This document shows positions 1-8,876 of a DNA stretch of 64,000 nucleotides, in pieces. How positions within the stretch are numbered: position 1 is the first letter of the stretch; every line of letters begins with the position of its first letter. The position numbers and the translations under genes were made by a program. A model generated the notes under the pieces. The model saw only the letters and a list, made by a program, of their open reading frames with translations. It searched no databases and was not told where the DNA came from. Source of the DNA: Actinopolymorpha rutila (GTDB lineage: Bacteria > Actinomycetota > Actinomycetes > Propionibacteriales > Actinopolymorphaceae); NCBI RefSeq assembly GCF_013407855.1, contig NZ_JACBZH010000001.1, positions 2,356,001 to 2,420,000 on the forward strand. The letters are read 5' to 3'.

Positions 1-930
1 CGCGATCGACCCCTCCAGCGCGTAGACGGGTGCGTTGTCGCCGATCTGGTAGCAGGCGGTGGTGATCAGGCCGTTCTCGCTCATCACGCGTTCGGTGCCG
101 GTGTTCAGCAGCAGGAAGTTGCCGGTGCCGTAGGTGTTCTTCGCCGTACCCACCTCGAAGCAGACCTGCCCGAACGTCGCCGCCTGCTGGTCGCCGAGGA
201 TGCCGGCGATCGGCACACCGGGCAGCGAGCCACCGCGCCGGCCCTCGGCGTACACCTGCGACGACGGCCGGATCTCCGGCAGCATCGACATCGGGATGCC
301 CATCTCCTCGGCGATGTTCTCGTCCCACCGCAGGGTGGCGATGTCCATCAGCATCGTCCGGGACGCGTTCGTCACGTCGGTGATGTGCAGGCCGCCGTCG
401 GTGCCGCCGGTCATGTTCCACAGCAGCCAGCTGTCCATCGTGCCGAACAGCAGCTCGCCGCGCTCGGCGCGTTCGCGGACGCCGTCCACGTTGTCCAGGA
501 TCCAGCGCACCTTCGGACCGGAGAAATACGTTGCGAGCGGGAGACCGGTGCGGTCGCGGTAGCGCTCGGCCCCGCCGCCGAGCGCGCCGAGCTGCTCACA
601 GATCCGGTCGGTGCGGGTGTCCTGCCACACGATCGCGTTGTAGACCGGCTTGCCCGTCGCGCGGTCCCACACCAGGGCCGTCTCCCGCTGGTTGGTGATG
701 CCGACGGCAGCCACGTTGGTGGCGGTGAGGTCCGCGCCGGCCAGCGCACCGGCCACGGTCTGCCGGGTGTTGCGCCAGATCTCCTCGGCGTTGTGTTCGA
801 CCCAGCCCGCGCGCGGGAAGATCTGTTCGTGCTCCAGCTGGTGCACGCTCACGACCTGACCCGCATGGTCGAAGATCATGCACCGGGTGCTGGTCGTTCC
901 CTGGTCGATGGCTGCGACGTAGTCGGTCAT
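1..930 (-). CDS. glpK: Glycerol kinase, N-terminal part (runs off left edge)
   Basis: ATP:glycerol 3-phosphotransferase, which makes glycerol-3-phosphate in the cytoplasm. The 310 visible codons are open to the window edge. The family is about 500 residues long, so roughly the last 190 lie outside. Visible FGGY-kinase hallmarks are the phosphate-binding DQGTTSTR (9-16), [10 protein letters not shown] (43-52), GITNQRET (77-84), WQDTR (102-106) and a [10 protein letters not shown] block near 255. The ATG at 930 follows GGGAG. It lies 87 nt downstream of glpF in the same direction, so the two probably form a facilitator-kinase operon opposite glpD. Assignment is secure; only the C-terminus is unseen. 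Confidence 0.96.
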   Translation of the reverse strand, partial: MTDYVAAIDQGTTSTRCMIFDHAGQVVSVHQLEHEQIFPRAGWVEHNAEEIWRNTRQTVAGALAGADLTATNVAAVGITNQRETALVWDRATGKPVYNAIVWQDTRTDRICEQLGALGGGAERYRDRTGLPLATYFSGPKVRWILDNVDGVRERAERGELLFGTMDSWLLWNMTGGTDGGLHITDVTNASRTMLMDIATLRWDENIAEEMGIPMSMLPEIRPSSQVYAEGRRGGSLPGVPIAGILGDQQAATFGQVCFEVGTAKNTYGTGNFLLLNTGTERVMSENGLITTACYQIGDNAPVYALEGSIA

Positions 931-1017
931 GTGAGCTCCCACTGGGTTGGAAGGGTGCGGGGGTAGCGTACGTAGAACCGGCGTAGGTGGGCCGGGGCCT
1001 GGTGGGGAGGTGGCATG

Positions 1018-1740
1018 TCAGGACGCGACCCGGGCGAGCAGCCCCGCGACGAGGCCTCCGATCAGCGGCGCCACCACCGGCACCCAGGCGTACGGCCAGT
1101 CGCTGTCGCCCTTGCCTTTGATAGGAAGAACGGCATGGGCGAAGCGTGGGCCGAGGTCGCGGGCGGGGTTGATCGCGAAGCCGGTCGGGCCGCCCAGGCA
1201 GGCGCCGATCCCCACCACCACCAGCGCCACGGCCAGTGGGCCGAGCCCGGACGGCGTGCGCCCGAACACCAGAACGACGTAGACCAGGACGAAGGTCGCG
1301 ATCGCCTCGGTCACGACGTTCCATGCGTACGCACGATAACGGGGCGCGGTGGCGAACACCGCCAGCTTGTCGGCTCCGACCTCGCTGTGTTCGAAGTGCA
1401 TGCGGTACGCCAGGAAGCACAGCACCGCACCGACGAACGCGCCCAGGAACTCCCCGACCAGATAGGCGAGGGTGTTGAGGGGCGTTATCGGGATGCCCGG
1501 TGCGAAGCTGGGCGCGCCGTCGACGAGGATGCCGAACGTCACCGCGGGGTTCAGATGCGCGCCGCTGGCGTACGCGACGTACACGCCGACGAAGATGCCC
1601 AGACCCCAGCCGAGGCTGACCAGCAACCAGCCTCCCCGGTGGCCGAACGTGTTCTTCAGCCGCACGTTCGCCGCCACCGAGCAACCCAGCAGGGTCAGCA
1701 TCATCGTCCCCAGCGTCTCCGAGACGACGATCGTCCACAT
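1018..1740 (-). CDS. glpF: Glycerol uptake facilitator (MIP/aquaglyceroporin)
   Basis: 240-residue channel protein with six predicted membrane helices that lets glycerol cross the inner membrane by diffusion. Both MIP half-helix motifs are present: HLNPAVT in the first half and NPARD in the second. Asp after NPAR is typical of glycerol facilitators rather than water-selective aquaporins. The start chosen is ATG 1740, which gives MWTIVVSETLG directly at helix 1; longer in-frame starts would add an arginine-rich stretch unlike the family. It is first gene of the glpF-glpK operon and diverges from glpD across about 220 bp that hold a palindrome. Confidence 0.92.
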   Translation of the reverse strand: MWTIVVSETLGTMMLTLLGCSVAANVRLKNTFGHRGGWLLVSLGWGLGIFVGVYVAYASGAHLNPAVTFGILVDGAPSFAPGIPITPLNTLAYLVGEFLGAFVGAVLCFLAYRMHFEHSEVGADKLAVFATAPRYRAYAWNVVTEAIATFVLVYVVLVFGRTPSGLGPLAVALVVVGIGACLGGPTGFAINPARDLGPRFAHAVLPIKGKGDSDWPYAWVPVVAPLIGGLVAGLLARVAS

Positions 1741-1853
1741 CGAGGGACCCTTCCGGGCGGCGGCGTGCGACGGGCGGCGGCGACCGAGCGGTGCCCGGAG
1801 ACCACGAGCCGGCCGACCGTCCCTGCCCGATCCTGCCCGCCGTCGTACCTGTT

Positions 1854-1871
1854 GTCGCGAAAGTCCGCGAC
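1854..1871. promoter_or_regulatory. Inverted repeat in the glpF/glpD divergent promoter region
   Basis: GTCGCG-(6 nt)-CGCGAC, a perfect 6-bp inverted repeat between two divergent glycerol operons. It is a candidate site for a glycerol regulator (GylR/IclR or DeoR type), but no such regulator gene lies in the window. Confidence 0.35.
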
Positions 1872-1957
1872 TTCTGCGATCCTGCGTGATTCCCGGATAT
1901 CGGGGCCGGCAGGTGTCCGCTTGAGTCCGCTGTCCACGTATGCCTGAGGAGTTGGTT

Positions 1958-3676
1958 GTGAGTAGTTCCGGGAAGTTGGGCCCACAGGAACGCGCCGAGG
2001 CCTGGGACCGGTTCGGTGCCGAGCAGTTCGACGTACTCGTGGTGGGTGGCGGCGTGACCGGTGCCGGCTCCGCACTGGACGCCGTGACGCGCGGGCTGAA
2101 CACCGCACTGGTCGAGGCGCGCGACTTCGCCAGCGGCACGTCCAGCCGGTCCAGCAAGCTCTTCCACGGCGGCCTGCGCTACCTCGAACAGTTCAACTTC
2201 GGCCTGGTCGCGGAGGCGTTGCGCGAACGCGAGCTCATGCTCACCCGGATCGCGCCGCACCTCGTCAAGCCGGTGCAGTTCCTCTACCCGCTGCAGCACC
2301 GGCTGTGGGAACGCCCGTACGTCGGCGCCGGCCTGATCCTCTACGACACCATGGGCCGCGGCCGGTCGGTGCCCGCGCACCGGCACCTCAGCCGGACGGG
2401 CGCACTCAGGCTCAGCCCCGGACTCCGCCAGGACTCGCTGGTCGGTGCGGTGCGTTACTACGACGCGCAGGCCGACGACGCGCGCCACACGCTGACGGTG
2501 GTGCGCACCGCCGTCCGCTACGGCGCCGCGGTCCGCAACTCCAGCGAGGTGACCGGGTTCCTGCACGAGGGCGGCCGGGTGGTCGGCGCGGAGGTACGCG
2601 ACGTCGACTCCGGTGCGACGACCACGATCCGGGCGAAGGTCGTCATCAACGCGACCGGGGTGTGGACCGACGACCTGCAGCGCCTCACCGGCGGTCGGGG
2701 GCGGTTCCGGGTGCGGGCCTCCAAGGGCGTGCACGTCCTGGTGCCGCGGGACCGGATCGCCTCCGAGGTCGGGCTGATTCTGCGGACCGAACGCTCGGTG
2801 CTGTTCGTGATCCCGTGGGGCAACCACTGGATCATCGGCACCACCGACACCGACTGGAACCTCGACCGCGCCCACCCCGCGGCCAGCCGGGCCGACATCG
2901 ACTACATCCTGGCCCACGTCAACGAGGTCCTGTCGGTGCCGCTCACCCACAACGACATCGAGGGTGTGTACGCCGGGCTGAGGCCGCTGCTGGCGGGGGA
3001 ATCCGAGCAGACCAGCCAGCTGTCCCGGGAGCACGCCGTGGCCCGGCCGCTGCCCGGCCTGGTGTCGATCGCCGGCGGGAAGTACACGACGTACCGCGTG
3101 ATGGCCAAGGACGCGATCGACGCGGCCCGGCCCGACCTCGGGCACACGCTGCCGCCGTCGGTGACCGAGCACGTGCCGCTGGTCGGTGCGGAGGGTTACC
3201 ACGCGCTGATCAACCAGGTGGACCGGCTGGCCGAGGATCGCGGACTCCCGGTGTGGCGGATGCAGCGGTTGCTGGACCGGTACGGCTCGATGGTGGACGA
3301 GCTGATGGCGCTGGCCCAGGACGACCCGACGCTGCTGGAGCCGCTGCCCGGCGCGGGGGAGTACCTCCGGGTGGAGGCGAAGTACGCCGCCACGCACGAG
3401 GCGGCGGTGCACCTGGACGACGTGCTCGCCCGGCGGACCCGGATCTCCATCGAGACGCCGCACCGGGGCACCGAGTCCGCGCAGCCAGCGGCCGAACTCG
3501 TCGCGGACGTGCTCGGCTGGGACGACGCGCGCACCCGCAACGAGGTGGAGGTCTACCAGGCCCGCGTCGCCGCCGAACGCGAGTCGCAGACCAAGCCGGA
3601 CGACCTGGGCGCCGACGCCGAGCGGCTGCTCGCACCGGACACCCGCAAGCTCGCCGTGGGCCGCGCTTTGGGCTGA
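1958..3676 (+). CDS. glpD: FAD-dependent glycerol-3-phosphate dehydrogenase
   Basis: Membrane-associated flavoenzyme oxidising sn-glycerol-3-phosphate to dihydroxyacetone phosphate and passing electrons to quinone. The N-terminus has the Rossmann FAD motif DVLVVGGGVTGAG; next come the family signature SSRSSKLFHGGLRYLEQ and, further on, IIGTTDTDW and GGKYTTYR. The C-terminal DAO_C domain is complete (572 aa, normal length). I start at GTG 1958 because GAGGAG lies 7 nt upstream; an ATG at 1940 in the same frame has no ribosome binding site. It is divergent from glpF-glpK, giving a compact glycerol-catabolism locus, and convergent with lhr. Confidence 0.95.
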   Translation: MSSSGKLGPQERAEAWDRFGAEQFDVLVVGGGVTGAGSALDAVTRGLNTALVEARDFASGTSSRSSKLFHGGLRYLEQFNFGLVAEALRERELMLTRIAPHLVKPVQFLYPLQHRLWERPYVGAGLILYDTMGRGRSVPAHRHLSRTGALRLSPGLRQDSLVGAVRYYDAQADDARHTLTVVRTAVRYGAAVRNSSEVTGFLHEGGRVVGAEVRDVDSGATTTIRAKVVINATGVWTDDLQRLTGGRGRFRVRASKGVHVLVPRDRIASEVGLILRTERSVLFVIPWGNHWIIGTTDTDWNLDRAHPAASRADIDYILAHVNEVLSVPLTHNDIEGVYAGLRPLLAGESEQTSQLSREHAVARPLPGLVSIAGGKYTTYRVMAKDAIDAARPDLGHTLPPSVTEHVPLVGAEGYHALINQVDRLAEDRGLPVWRMQRLLDRYGSMVDELMALAQDDPTLLEPLPGAGEYLRVEAKYAATHEAAVHLDDVLARRTRISIETPHRGTESAQPAAELVADVLGWDDARTRNEVEVYQARVAAERESQTKPDDLGADAERLLAPDTRKLAVGRALG

Positions 3677-3725
3677 CCCACCTGCTGAGGGGGCCGGCCT
3701 GCTGACCGGTGGGTCGCGGGTGTGC
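3675..3725. terminator. Weak hairpin between convergent glpD and lhr
   Basis: GACCCACC (3675-3682) pairs perfectly with GGTGGGTC (3718-3725) around a GC-rich loop. It overlaps the glpD stop and precedes the lhr stop. The 35-nt loop and missing U-tract make it only a possible terminator. Confidence 0.3.
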
Positions 3726-3727
3726 GG

Positions 3728-6700
3728 TCAGCCGCGCATCCGCAAGCCACGCGGCGTGACGTGGAACCCGGCCGCCGCCAGCGCGGTGGCCAGCGGCGTG
3801 GTGCCGTCGGGGTGGTTGGCCGGTCGCAGGATCGCCTCGCCGTCGACGCGTTCGACGGTCAGCTTGCCGAGCACCCCGTCGCGGACGGCGAGCGCGAGCG
3901 CGTCGACCGCGGGTTGCAGCACCTGGAGATCCTCCGACCAGGTGAGGAACGTGCGGCCGCCGCGTTCGACGTACAGCACCAGCTCACCGTCGACGAGGAC
4001 GACGAGCGCACCGGCCTTCCGGCCGGGCCGGTGGCCGTGCTGGTCGTCCGGTGCACGGTCGGGTCTGGGCGGCCAGGCCAGCGCGGCGCCGTAGGGGTTG
4101 GCCGGGTCGGTGGCGGCGAGCACCAGCGTCCGGCCGGACGCGTCCGCGGACCGGCTACCCGCTCCCTGCCCAACCGGTCTGCCCCGACTGCCCTGCCCAA
4201 CCGGCCCGCTCTGCTCGGGGGTGGTGTCGGCGTTCGGGTCACCCATGCCGCGCAACCGGTCGACGGCGCCGGGCGCACCGAACTGCGCTGCGCCCAGGCC
4301 GGCGACGAAGTAGCCCCGCCGGCAGCGGCCGGACTCCTCGAATGCCGACAGCACCTGGTAGACCGCGGCGAACCCGCCCGGGATGCGCTCGGCGACCACG
4401 GCGCCGCGGGTCACCACACCGTGCCGGTCGAGCAGCGCCTCGGCCGCGGCGTGCGCGCGCCGGGTGGCGTCGGGATCGCGTTCGGGCAGCAGCGACCAGC
4501 GCCCGGCGGCGGTCGGCGGACCGGTCCGCGACGGCATCGCCGGGCGGCCCCGGCCGCGAAGGCCCGACCGTCCGGCGGCGAACCGCGCCCGGGGCGCGCT
4601 GCGCCGGCTCCGGTGCGCCGAGGAGCCGCTGCCCACCAGCGTCCGCAGCGGGGCCAGCGTGTCGCCGGTGACGTGCCCCGCCCACACCAGGTCCCACAGC
4701 GCCGTCACCAGCGCCTGGTCGTCCAGCACCGGACTCTCGCCGACCCTGGCCTGGACCGCGCTGGACAGCGGCCGGAAGAAGAACCCTCCGCCGGACTCGA
4801 GCACCTCCAGGATCGCCGTGTGCACAGGGCCCGGCTCGAAGTCCGGATCGGGGTCGGGCAGCGTCAGGTCGGCGGTGTCGGCGAGGTGCAGCGACACCCA
4901 GCCATCTGTGCCCGGCAGCGTGCCGTGGCCGGACCACACGACCTCGCCGGAGGCGGTCAGCTCGTCCAGCATCGCGGGGGAGTAGTCGGGCACGCGGGTG
5001 GCCAGCACCAGGCGTTCGAGCGCGGACGCCGGTACCGCGCACCCGGCCAGTTGCTCGACCACCGACAGCACGCCGTCGGTGCCGCGCTGGCGGCCACCGA
5101 CCTGCTGCCAGGCGGGAAGGAACCGGGCGAGTACGGCGGGCTCGACCGGCTCGACCTCGCTGCGCAGGACGGCGAGCGAGCGGCGGCGAAGGGTGCGCAG
5201 CACCCCGGCGTCGCACCACTCCGTGCCGTGTCCGGCGCCCGCCGACCGGGCGGCCGGGACGACCGGTCCTTCCGTGCTGTCCGTACCGTCCTCGCCAGAA
5301 GAGCGGTCAGTGCCGTCCGCTCCCTGTGTTCCACCGTCGGGCACCGACGCCTCACCCGCGGGCCGGAAGGCGCCCTCGACCACCCGCCCCTCGCCGGCCA
5401 GTCGGCGCAGGGTGTCGGCGACCACGACGACCCCCAGTCCGAACCGGGTGGCCACCTCCCCGGCGTGGAACGGTCCGTGCGTGCGGGCGTACCGCGCCAC
5501 CAGGTCACCCATCGGGTCGGCGACCGGCTCGGTGAACGCCTCCGGCACGCCGACGGGCAGCGGAATGCCGAGCGCGTCCCGTAGCCGCGCGGCGTCCTCG
5601 ACCGTGGCCCAGCGTTCGTCGCCGGCCAGCCCTGGTCCGCGGAACGCGATCACCCGGCGGGCCCGGGCCAGCTCGGCGAGCCAGCCGGCCGCCTGGGTGG
5701 GTTCGGTGCAGCGCCGCTCGATTTCTGCCGCGGACAGCGGGCCCAGCAGCCGCAGCAGGTCGGTGACTCCCTCGGCGTCGCGGCACCGGCGGTCGGGTGT
5801 CAGCCGCTGCAGCTCGGCCTCGGTCCGCTCGATCACCTCCGCATCGAGGAGGTCGCGCAGCTCGGTGGTGCCGAGCAGTTCCGCGAGCAGCGACTTGTCC
5901 AGGGCCAGCGCCGCGGCCTTGCGTTCGGCCAGCGGGGCGTCCCCTTCGTACATGAACGCGGCGATGTAGCCGAAGGTCAGCGACTTCGCGAACGGCGACG
6001 GCTCCTGGGTCTCCACCTCGACCACCCGGATCCGGCGGGCGGCCACACCGCGCAGCAGCTCGACCAGCCCGGGCAGGTCGTAGACGTCCTGCAGGCACTC
6101 GCGCACCGTCTCCAGGACGATCGGGAACGAGGCGTACTTGCCGGCGACGGTCAGCAGTTGCGCGGAGCGCTGCCGCTGCTGCCACAGCGGTGTGCGGCGG
6201 CGCGGGTCGCGACGGGGGAGCAGCAGGGCACGGGCGGCGCACTCGCGGAACCGGGACGCGAACAGCGCCGACCCGCCGAGCTCGTCGGTGACGATCCGCT
6301 CGATCTCGTCCGGCTCGAACAACACCACGTCGGCACCGGGCGGGTCCTCGTCGGTGTCGGGGATGCGAAGGACGATGCCGTCGTCGGCGTGCGCTGCCTG
6401 GACGTCGACGCCGTAGCGTTCGCGCAGCCGGCCACCGATGGCCAGTGCCCACGGCGCGTGCAGCCCGCCGCCGAACGGCGTGTGGACGCAGACCCGCCAG
6501 TCGCCGAGCTCGTCCCGGAAACGCTCGACCACGATGGTCCGGTCGTCGGGCACGTGCCGGGTCGCCTGCTTCTGCTCCTCGAGGTAGGAGACGAGGTTGT
6601 CGGCCGCCCACTCGTCCAGCCCCGCCGCGCGCACCTGTGCCCGCGCGTCGCCGGGTGCCTGCCGGCCCAGCTTGCGGACGAACGCGCCGATCGCCTGACC

Positions 6701-8713
6701 CAGCTCGGCCGGCCGGCCCAGCGCGTCGCCCTTCCAGAACGGAAGCCGCCCGGGCTGTCCGGGCGCCGGCGAGACCAGCACCCGGTCGTGGGTGATGTCC
6801 TCGATCCGCCAGGACGAGGCGCCCAGGGTGAAGACGTCGCCGGTGCGCGACTCGTACACCATCTCCTCGTCCAGCTCACCCACCCGGCTGGCCTTCTCGC
6901 CGACCAGGAACACCCCGAACATGCCCCGGTCGGGGATCGTGCCGCCGCTGGTCACCGCGAGCCGCTGGGCGCCGGGCCGGGCGGAGAGGGTGCCCGCCAC
7001 GCGGTCCCACACCAGCCGGGGCCGCAGCTCGGCGAACTCGTCGGAGGGGTAGCGGCCGGCCAGCATGTCCAGCACGGCGTCGAACGCCGACCGGGGCAGG
7101 GCGTGGAACGGCGCGGCCCGGCGGACGAGGTCGTACAGCTCGTCCACCGGCCAGGCGTCCACGCACACGGCGGAGACGATCTGCTGGGCGAGCACGTCGA
7201 GCGGGTTGGCCGGAACCTTCGTGGCCTCGATCAGCCCGGTGCGCATCCGCTCGGTCACCACCGCGGTGGCGATGAGGTCGCCGCGGTACTTCGGGAAGAT
7301 CACGCCCCGGGACACCGCGCCGACCTGGTGGCCGGCGCGACCGACCCGCTGCAGGCCGCTGGCCACCGAGGGCGGCGCCTCCACCTGCACCACCAGGTCG
7401 ACCGCGCCCATGTCGATGCCCAGCTCCAGGCTGCTGGTGGCGACCACGCAGGGCAGTCGACCGGACTTCAGGTCGTCCTCGATCAGCGCCCGCTGCTCCT
7501 TGCTCACCGAGCCGTGGTGGGCGCGGGCCAGAACAGGAGCCGCACCTCCGCTCGCACCCGCCTGGCCCATCAGCTCCGCCGGCCGCCCGACCACCCGCGG
7601 CCGCACGAGGTCGCCGGGGAACAGGTCGGACAGCTCGCCGGAAACCTCCCCAACCTCCTCCCGGGCACCTTCCGCGGCACGCTCCTCGGCGATCTCGTTC
7701 AGCCGCGCGGTGAGCCGCTCGGCCAGCCGCCGGGAGTTGGCGAAGACCAGCGTGGACCGCTGGGCGGCCACCAGGTCGGTGACCCGCTCCTCCACGTGGG
7801 GCCAGATGGAGACGCGGCGCTCGGCGCCGGCCGCCGCACCCAGCTGCTCCTCCGGCGGCAGCGGCCGGCCGAGTTCGCTCATGTCCTCCACGGGCACGAC
7901 GACCCGCAGGTCGAACTCCTTGGCGTACGGCGGATTGACCACCGTCACCGGGTCGGCCCCGCCCAGGAACCGCGCCACCTCCTCGACCGGGCGTACGGTC
8001 GCGGACAGCCCGATCCGCTGGGCCCGGCGACCGGACGACGACGGCGCGGTCACGGTCACGGCTCCGGCTACTGCCGCCTTCTCGCCGGTGCCGCCGTCCG
8101 CGGCTTCGTCCGTGGTGTCCGTCTCCGGCTCGGTGAGCAACGTGTCGAGCCGCTCCAGCGACAGCGCCAGGTGTGCGCCGCGCTTGGTGCCCGCCACCGC
8201 GTGCACCTCGTCCACGATCACCGTCTCCACACCACGCAGCGACTCCCGGGCCTGGGAGGTGAGCAGCAGGAACAGCGACTCAGGCGTGGTGATCAGCACG
8301 TCGGCGGGGGTGCGGGCGAACCGGCGGCGCTCCTCGGCCGGGGTGTCACCGGACCGGACGGCCACCTCGATGCGCGGCTCGGGCAGGCCGAGCCGGGCGG
8401 CGGTGTGCCGCAGGCCGGCCAGCGGTGCGCGGAGGTTGCGCTCGATGTCGACCGCGAGGGCCTTCAGCGGCGAGACGTAGAGAACCCGGCACCGGCGGGT
8501 GCGTTCGGCGGGGACCGGCTCGCGGGCCAGCCGGTCCAGCGCCCACAGGAAGGCCGCGAGCGTCTTGCCCGAACCGGTCGGTGCGACCACCAGGCTGTGG
8601 AGGCCCCGGCTGATGGCGTCCCAGGCACCCTCCTGAGCCGCCGTGGGCGCGGCGAAGGAGGACCGGAACCACTCCTGGGTGGCCGGGGAGAAGCGGTCGA
8701 GTACGTCGGACAC
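3728..8713 (-). CDS. lhr: Lhr-family ATP-dependent helicase
   Basis: 1661-residue superfamily 2 helicase of the large-helicase-related family, ssDNA-stimulated 3'-5' translocases linked to DNA repair. Seen: Walker A APTGSGKT (44-51), SPLKALAVD, the DEVH box (168-171), a motif III-like GLSATV, and motif VI QRVGRAGH near 460. These form the Lhr core with its winged-helix and beta-barrel parts. A long Lhr-specific C-terminal region (DUF4921-like folds) fills the second half. Several Gly/Ser/Pro-rich linkers break it, e.g. near residues 1150 and 1520. The start is GTG 8713 after GATGGAGCG. It stands alone, convergent with glpD. Long antisense open frames across it are GC-bias shadows. Confidence 0.93.
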   Translation of the reverse strand: MSDVLDRFSPATQEWFRSSFAAPTAAQEGAWDAISRGLHSLVVAPTGSGKTLAAFLWALDRLAREPVPAERTRRCRVLYVSPLKALAVDIERNLRAPLAGLRHTAARLGLPEPRIEVAVRSGDTPAEERRRFARTPADVLITTPESLFLLLTSQARESLRGVETVIVDEVHAVAGTKRGAHLALSLERLDTLLTEPETDTTDEAADGGTGEKAAVAGAVTVTAPSSSGRRAQRIGLSATVRPVEEVARFLGGADPVTVVNPPYAKEFDLRVVVPVEDMSELGRPLPPEEQLGAAAGAERRVSIWPHVEERVTDLVAAQRSTLVFANSRRLAERLTARLNEIAEERAAEGAREEVGEVSGELSDLFPGDLVRPRVVGRPAELMGQAGASGGAAPVLARAHHGSVSKEQRALIEDDLKSGRLPCVVATSSLELGIDMGAVDLVVQVEAPPSVASGLQRVGRAGHQVGAVSRGVIFPKYRGDLIATAVVTERMRTGLIEATKVPANPLDVLAQQIVSAVCVDAWPVDELYDLVRRAAPFHALPRSAFDAVLDMLAGRYPSDEFAELRPRLVWDRVAGTLSARPGAQRLAVTSGGTIPDRGMFGVFLVGEKASRVGELDEEMVYESRTGDVFTLGASSWRIEDITHDRVLVSPAPGQPGRLPFWKGDALGRPAELGQAIGAFVRKLGRQAPGDARAQVRAAGLDEWAADNLVSYLEEQKQATRHVPDDRTIVVERFRDELGDWRVCVHTPFGGGLHAPWALAIGGRLRERYGVDVQAAHADDGIVLRIPDTDEDPPGADVVLFEPDEIERIVTDELGGSALFASRFRECAARALLLPRRDPRRRTPLWQQRQRSAQLLTVAGKYASFPIVLETVRECLQDVYDLPGLVELLRGVAARRIRVVEVETQEPSPFAKSLTFGYIAAFMYEGDAPLAERKAAALALDKSLLAELLGTTELRDLLDAEVIERTEAELQRLTPDRRCRDAEGVTDLLRLLGPLSAAEIERRCTEPTQAAGWLAELARARRVIAFRGPGLAGDERWATVEDAARLRDALGIPLPVGVPEAFTEPVADPMGDLVARYARTHGPFHAGEVATRFGLGVVVVADTLRRLAGEGRVVEGAFRPAGEASVPDGGTQGADGTDRSSGEDGTDSTEGPVVPAARSAGAGHGTEWCDAGVLRTLRRRSLAVLRSEVEPVEPAVLARFLPAWQQVGGRQRGTDGVLSVVEQLAGCAVPASALERLVLATRVPDYSPAMLDELTASGEVVWSGHGTLPGTDGWVSLHLADTADLTLPDPDPDFEPGPVHTAILEVLESGGGFFFRPLSSAVQARVGESPVLDDQALVTALWDLVWAGHVTGDTLAPLRTLVGSGSSAHRSRRSAPRARFAAGRSGLRGRGRPAMPSRTGPPTAAGRWSLLPERDPDATRRAHAAAEALLDRHGVVTRGAVVAERIPGGFAAVYQVLSAFEESGRCRRGYFVAGLGAAQFGAPGAVDRLRGMGDPNADTTPEQSGPVGQGSRGRPVGQGAGSRSADASGRTLVLAATDPANPYGAALAWPPRPDRAPDDQHGHRPGRKAGALVVLVDGELVLYVERGGRTFLTWSEDLQVLQPAVDALALAVRDGVLGKLTVERVDGEAILRPANHPDGTTPLATALAAAGFHVTPRGLRMRG

Positions 8714-8876
8714 CGCTCCATCGTGCCCCCGCCCACCGACAACCCGGCCCGCGGGCGGCGTCCGCCCAGGTCAGGCGACGTTCACCCCGGTTGGGCCGGT
8801 ACGCCCGGAACCGGCCCGGCGACAGGGACCGGTGTGCCGTCACGCGGCGAACCAGTCGATCAGCGGATCGTCAAGA

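Noticed and set aside
1940..1957. ATG 1940 as glpD start
   Set aside because: No ribosome binding site, whereas GTG 1958 has GAGGAG at 7 nt.
596..3463. 955-codon open frame on the minus strand across glpF and glpD
   Set aside because: GC-bias shadow: it is antisense to the well-supported glpD and out of frame with glpF, with Arg/Gly/Pro-rich non-family sequence.
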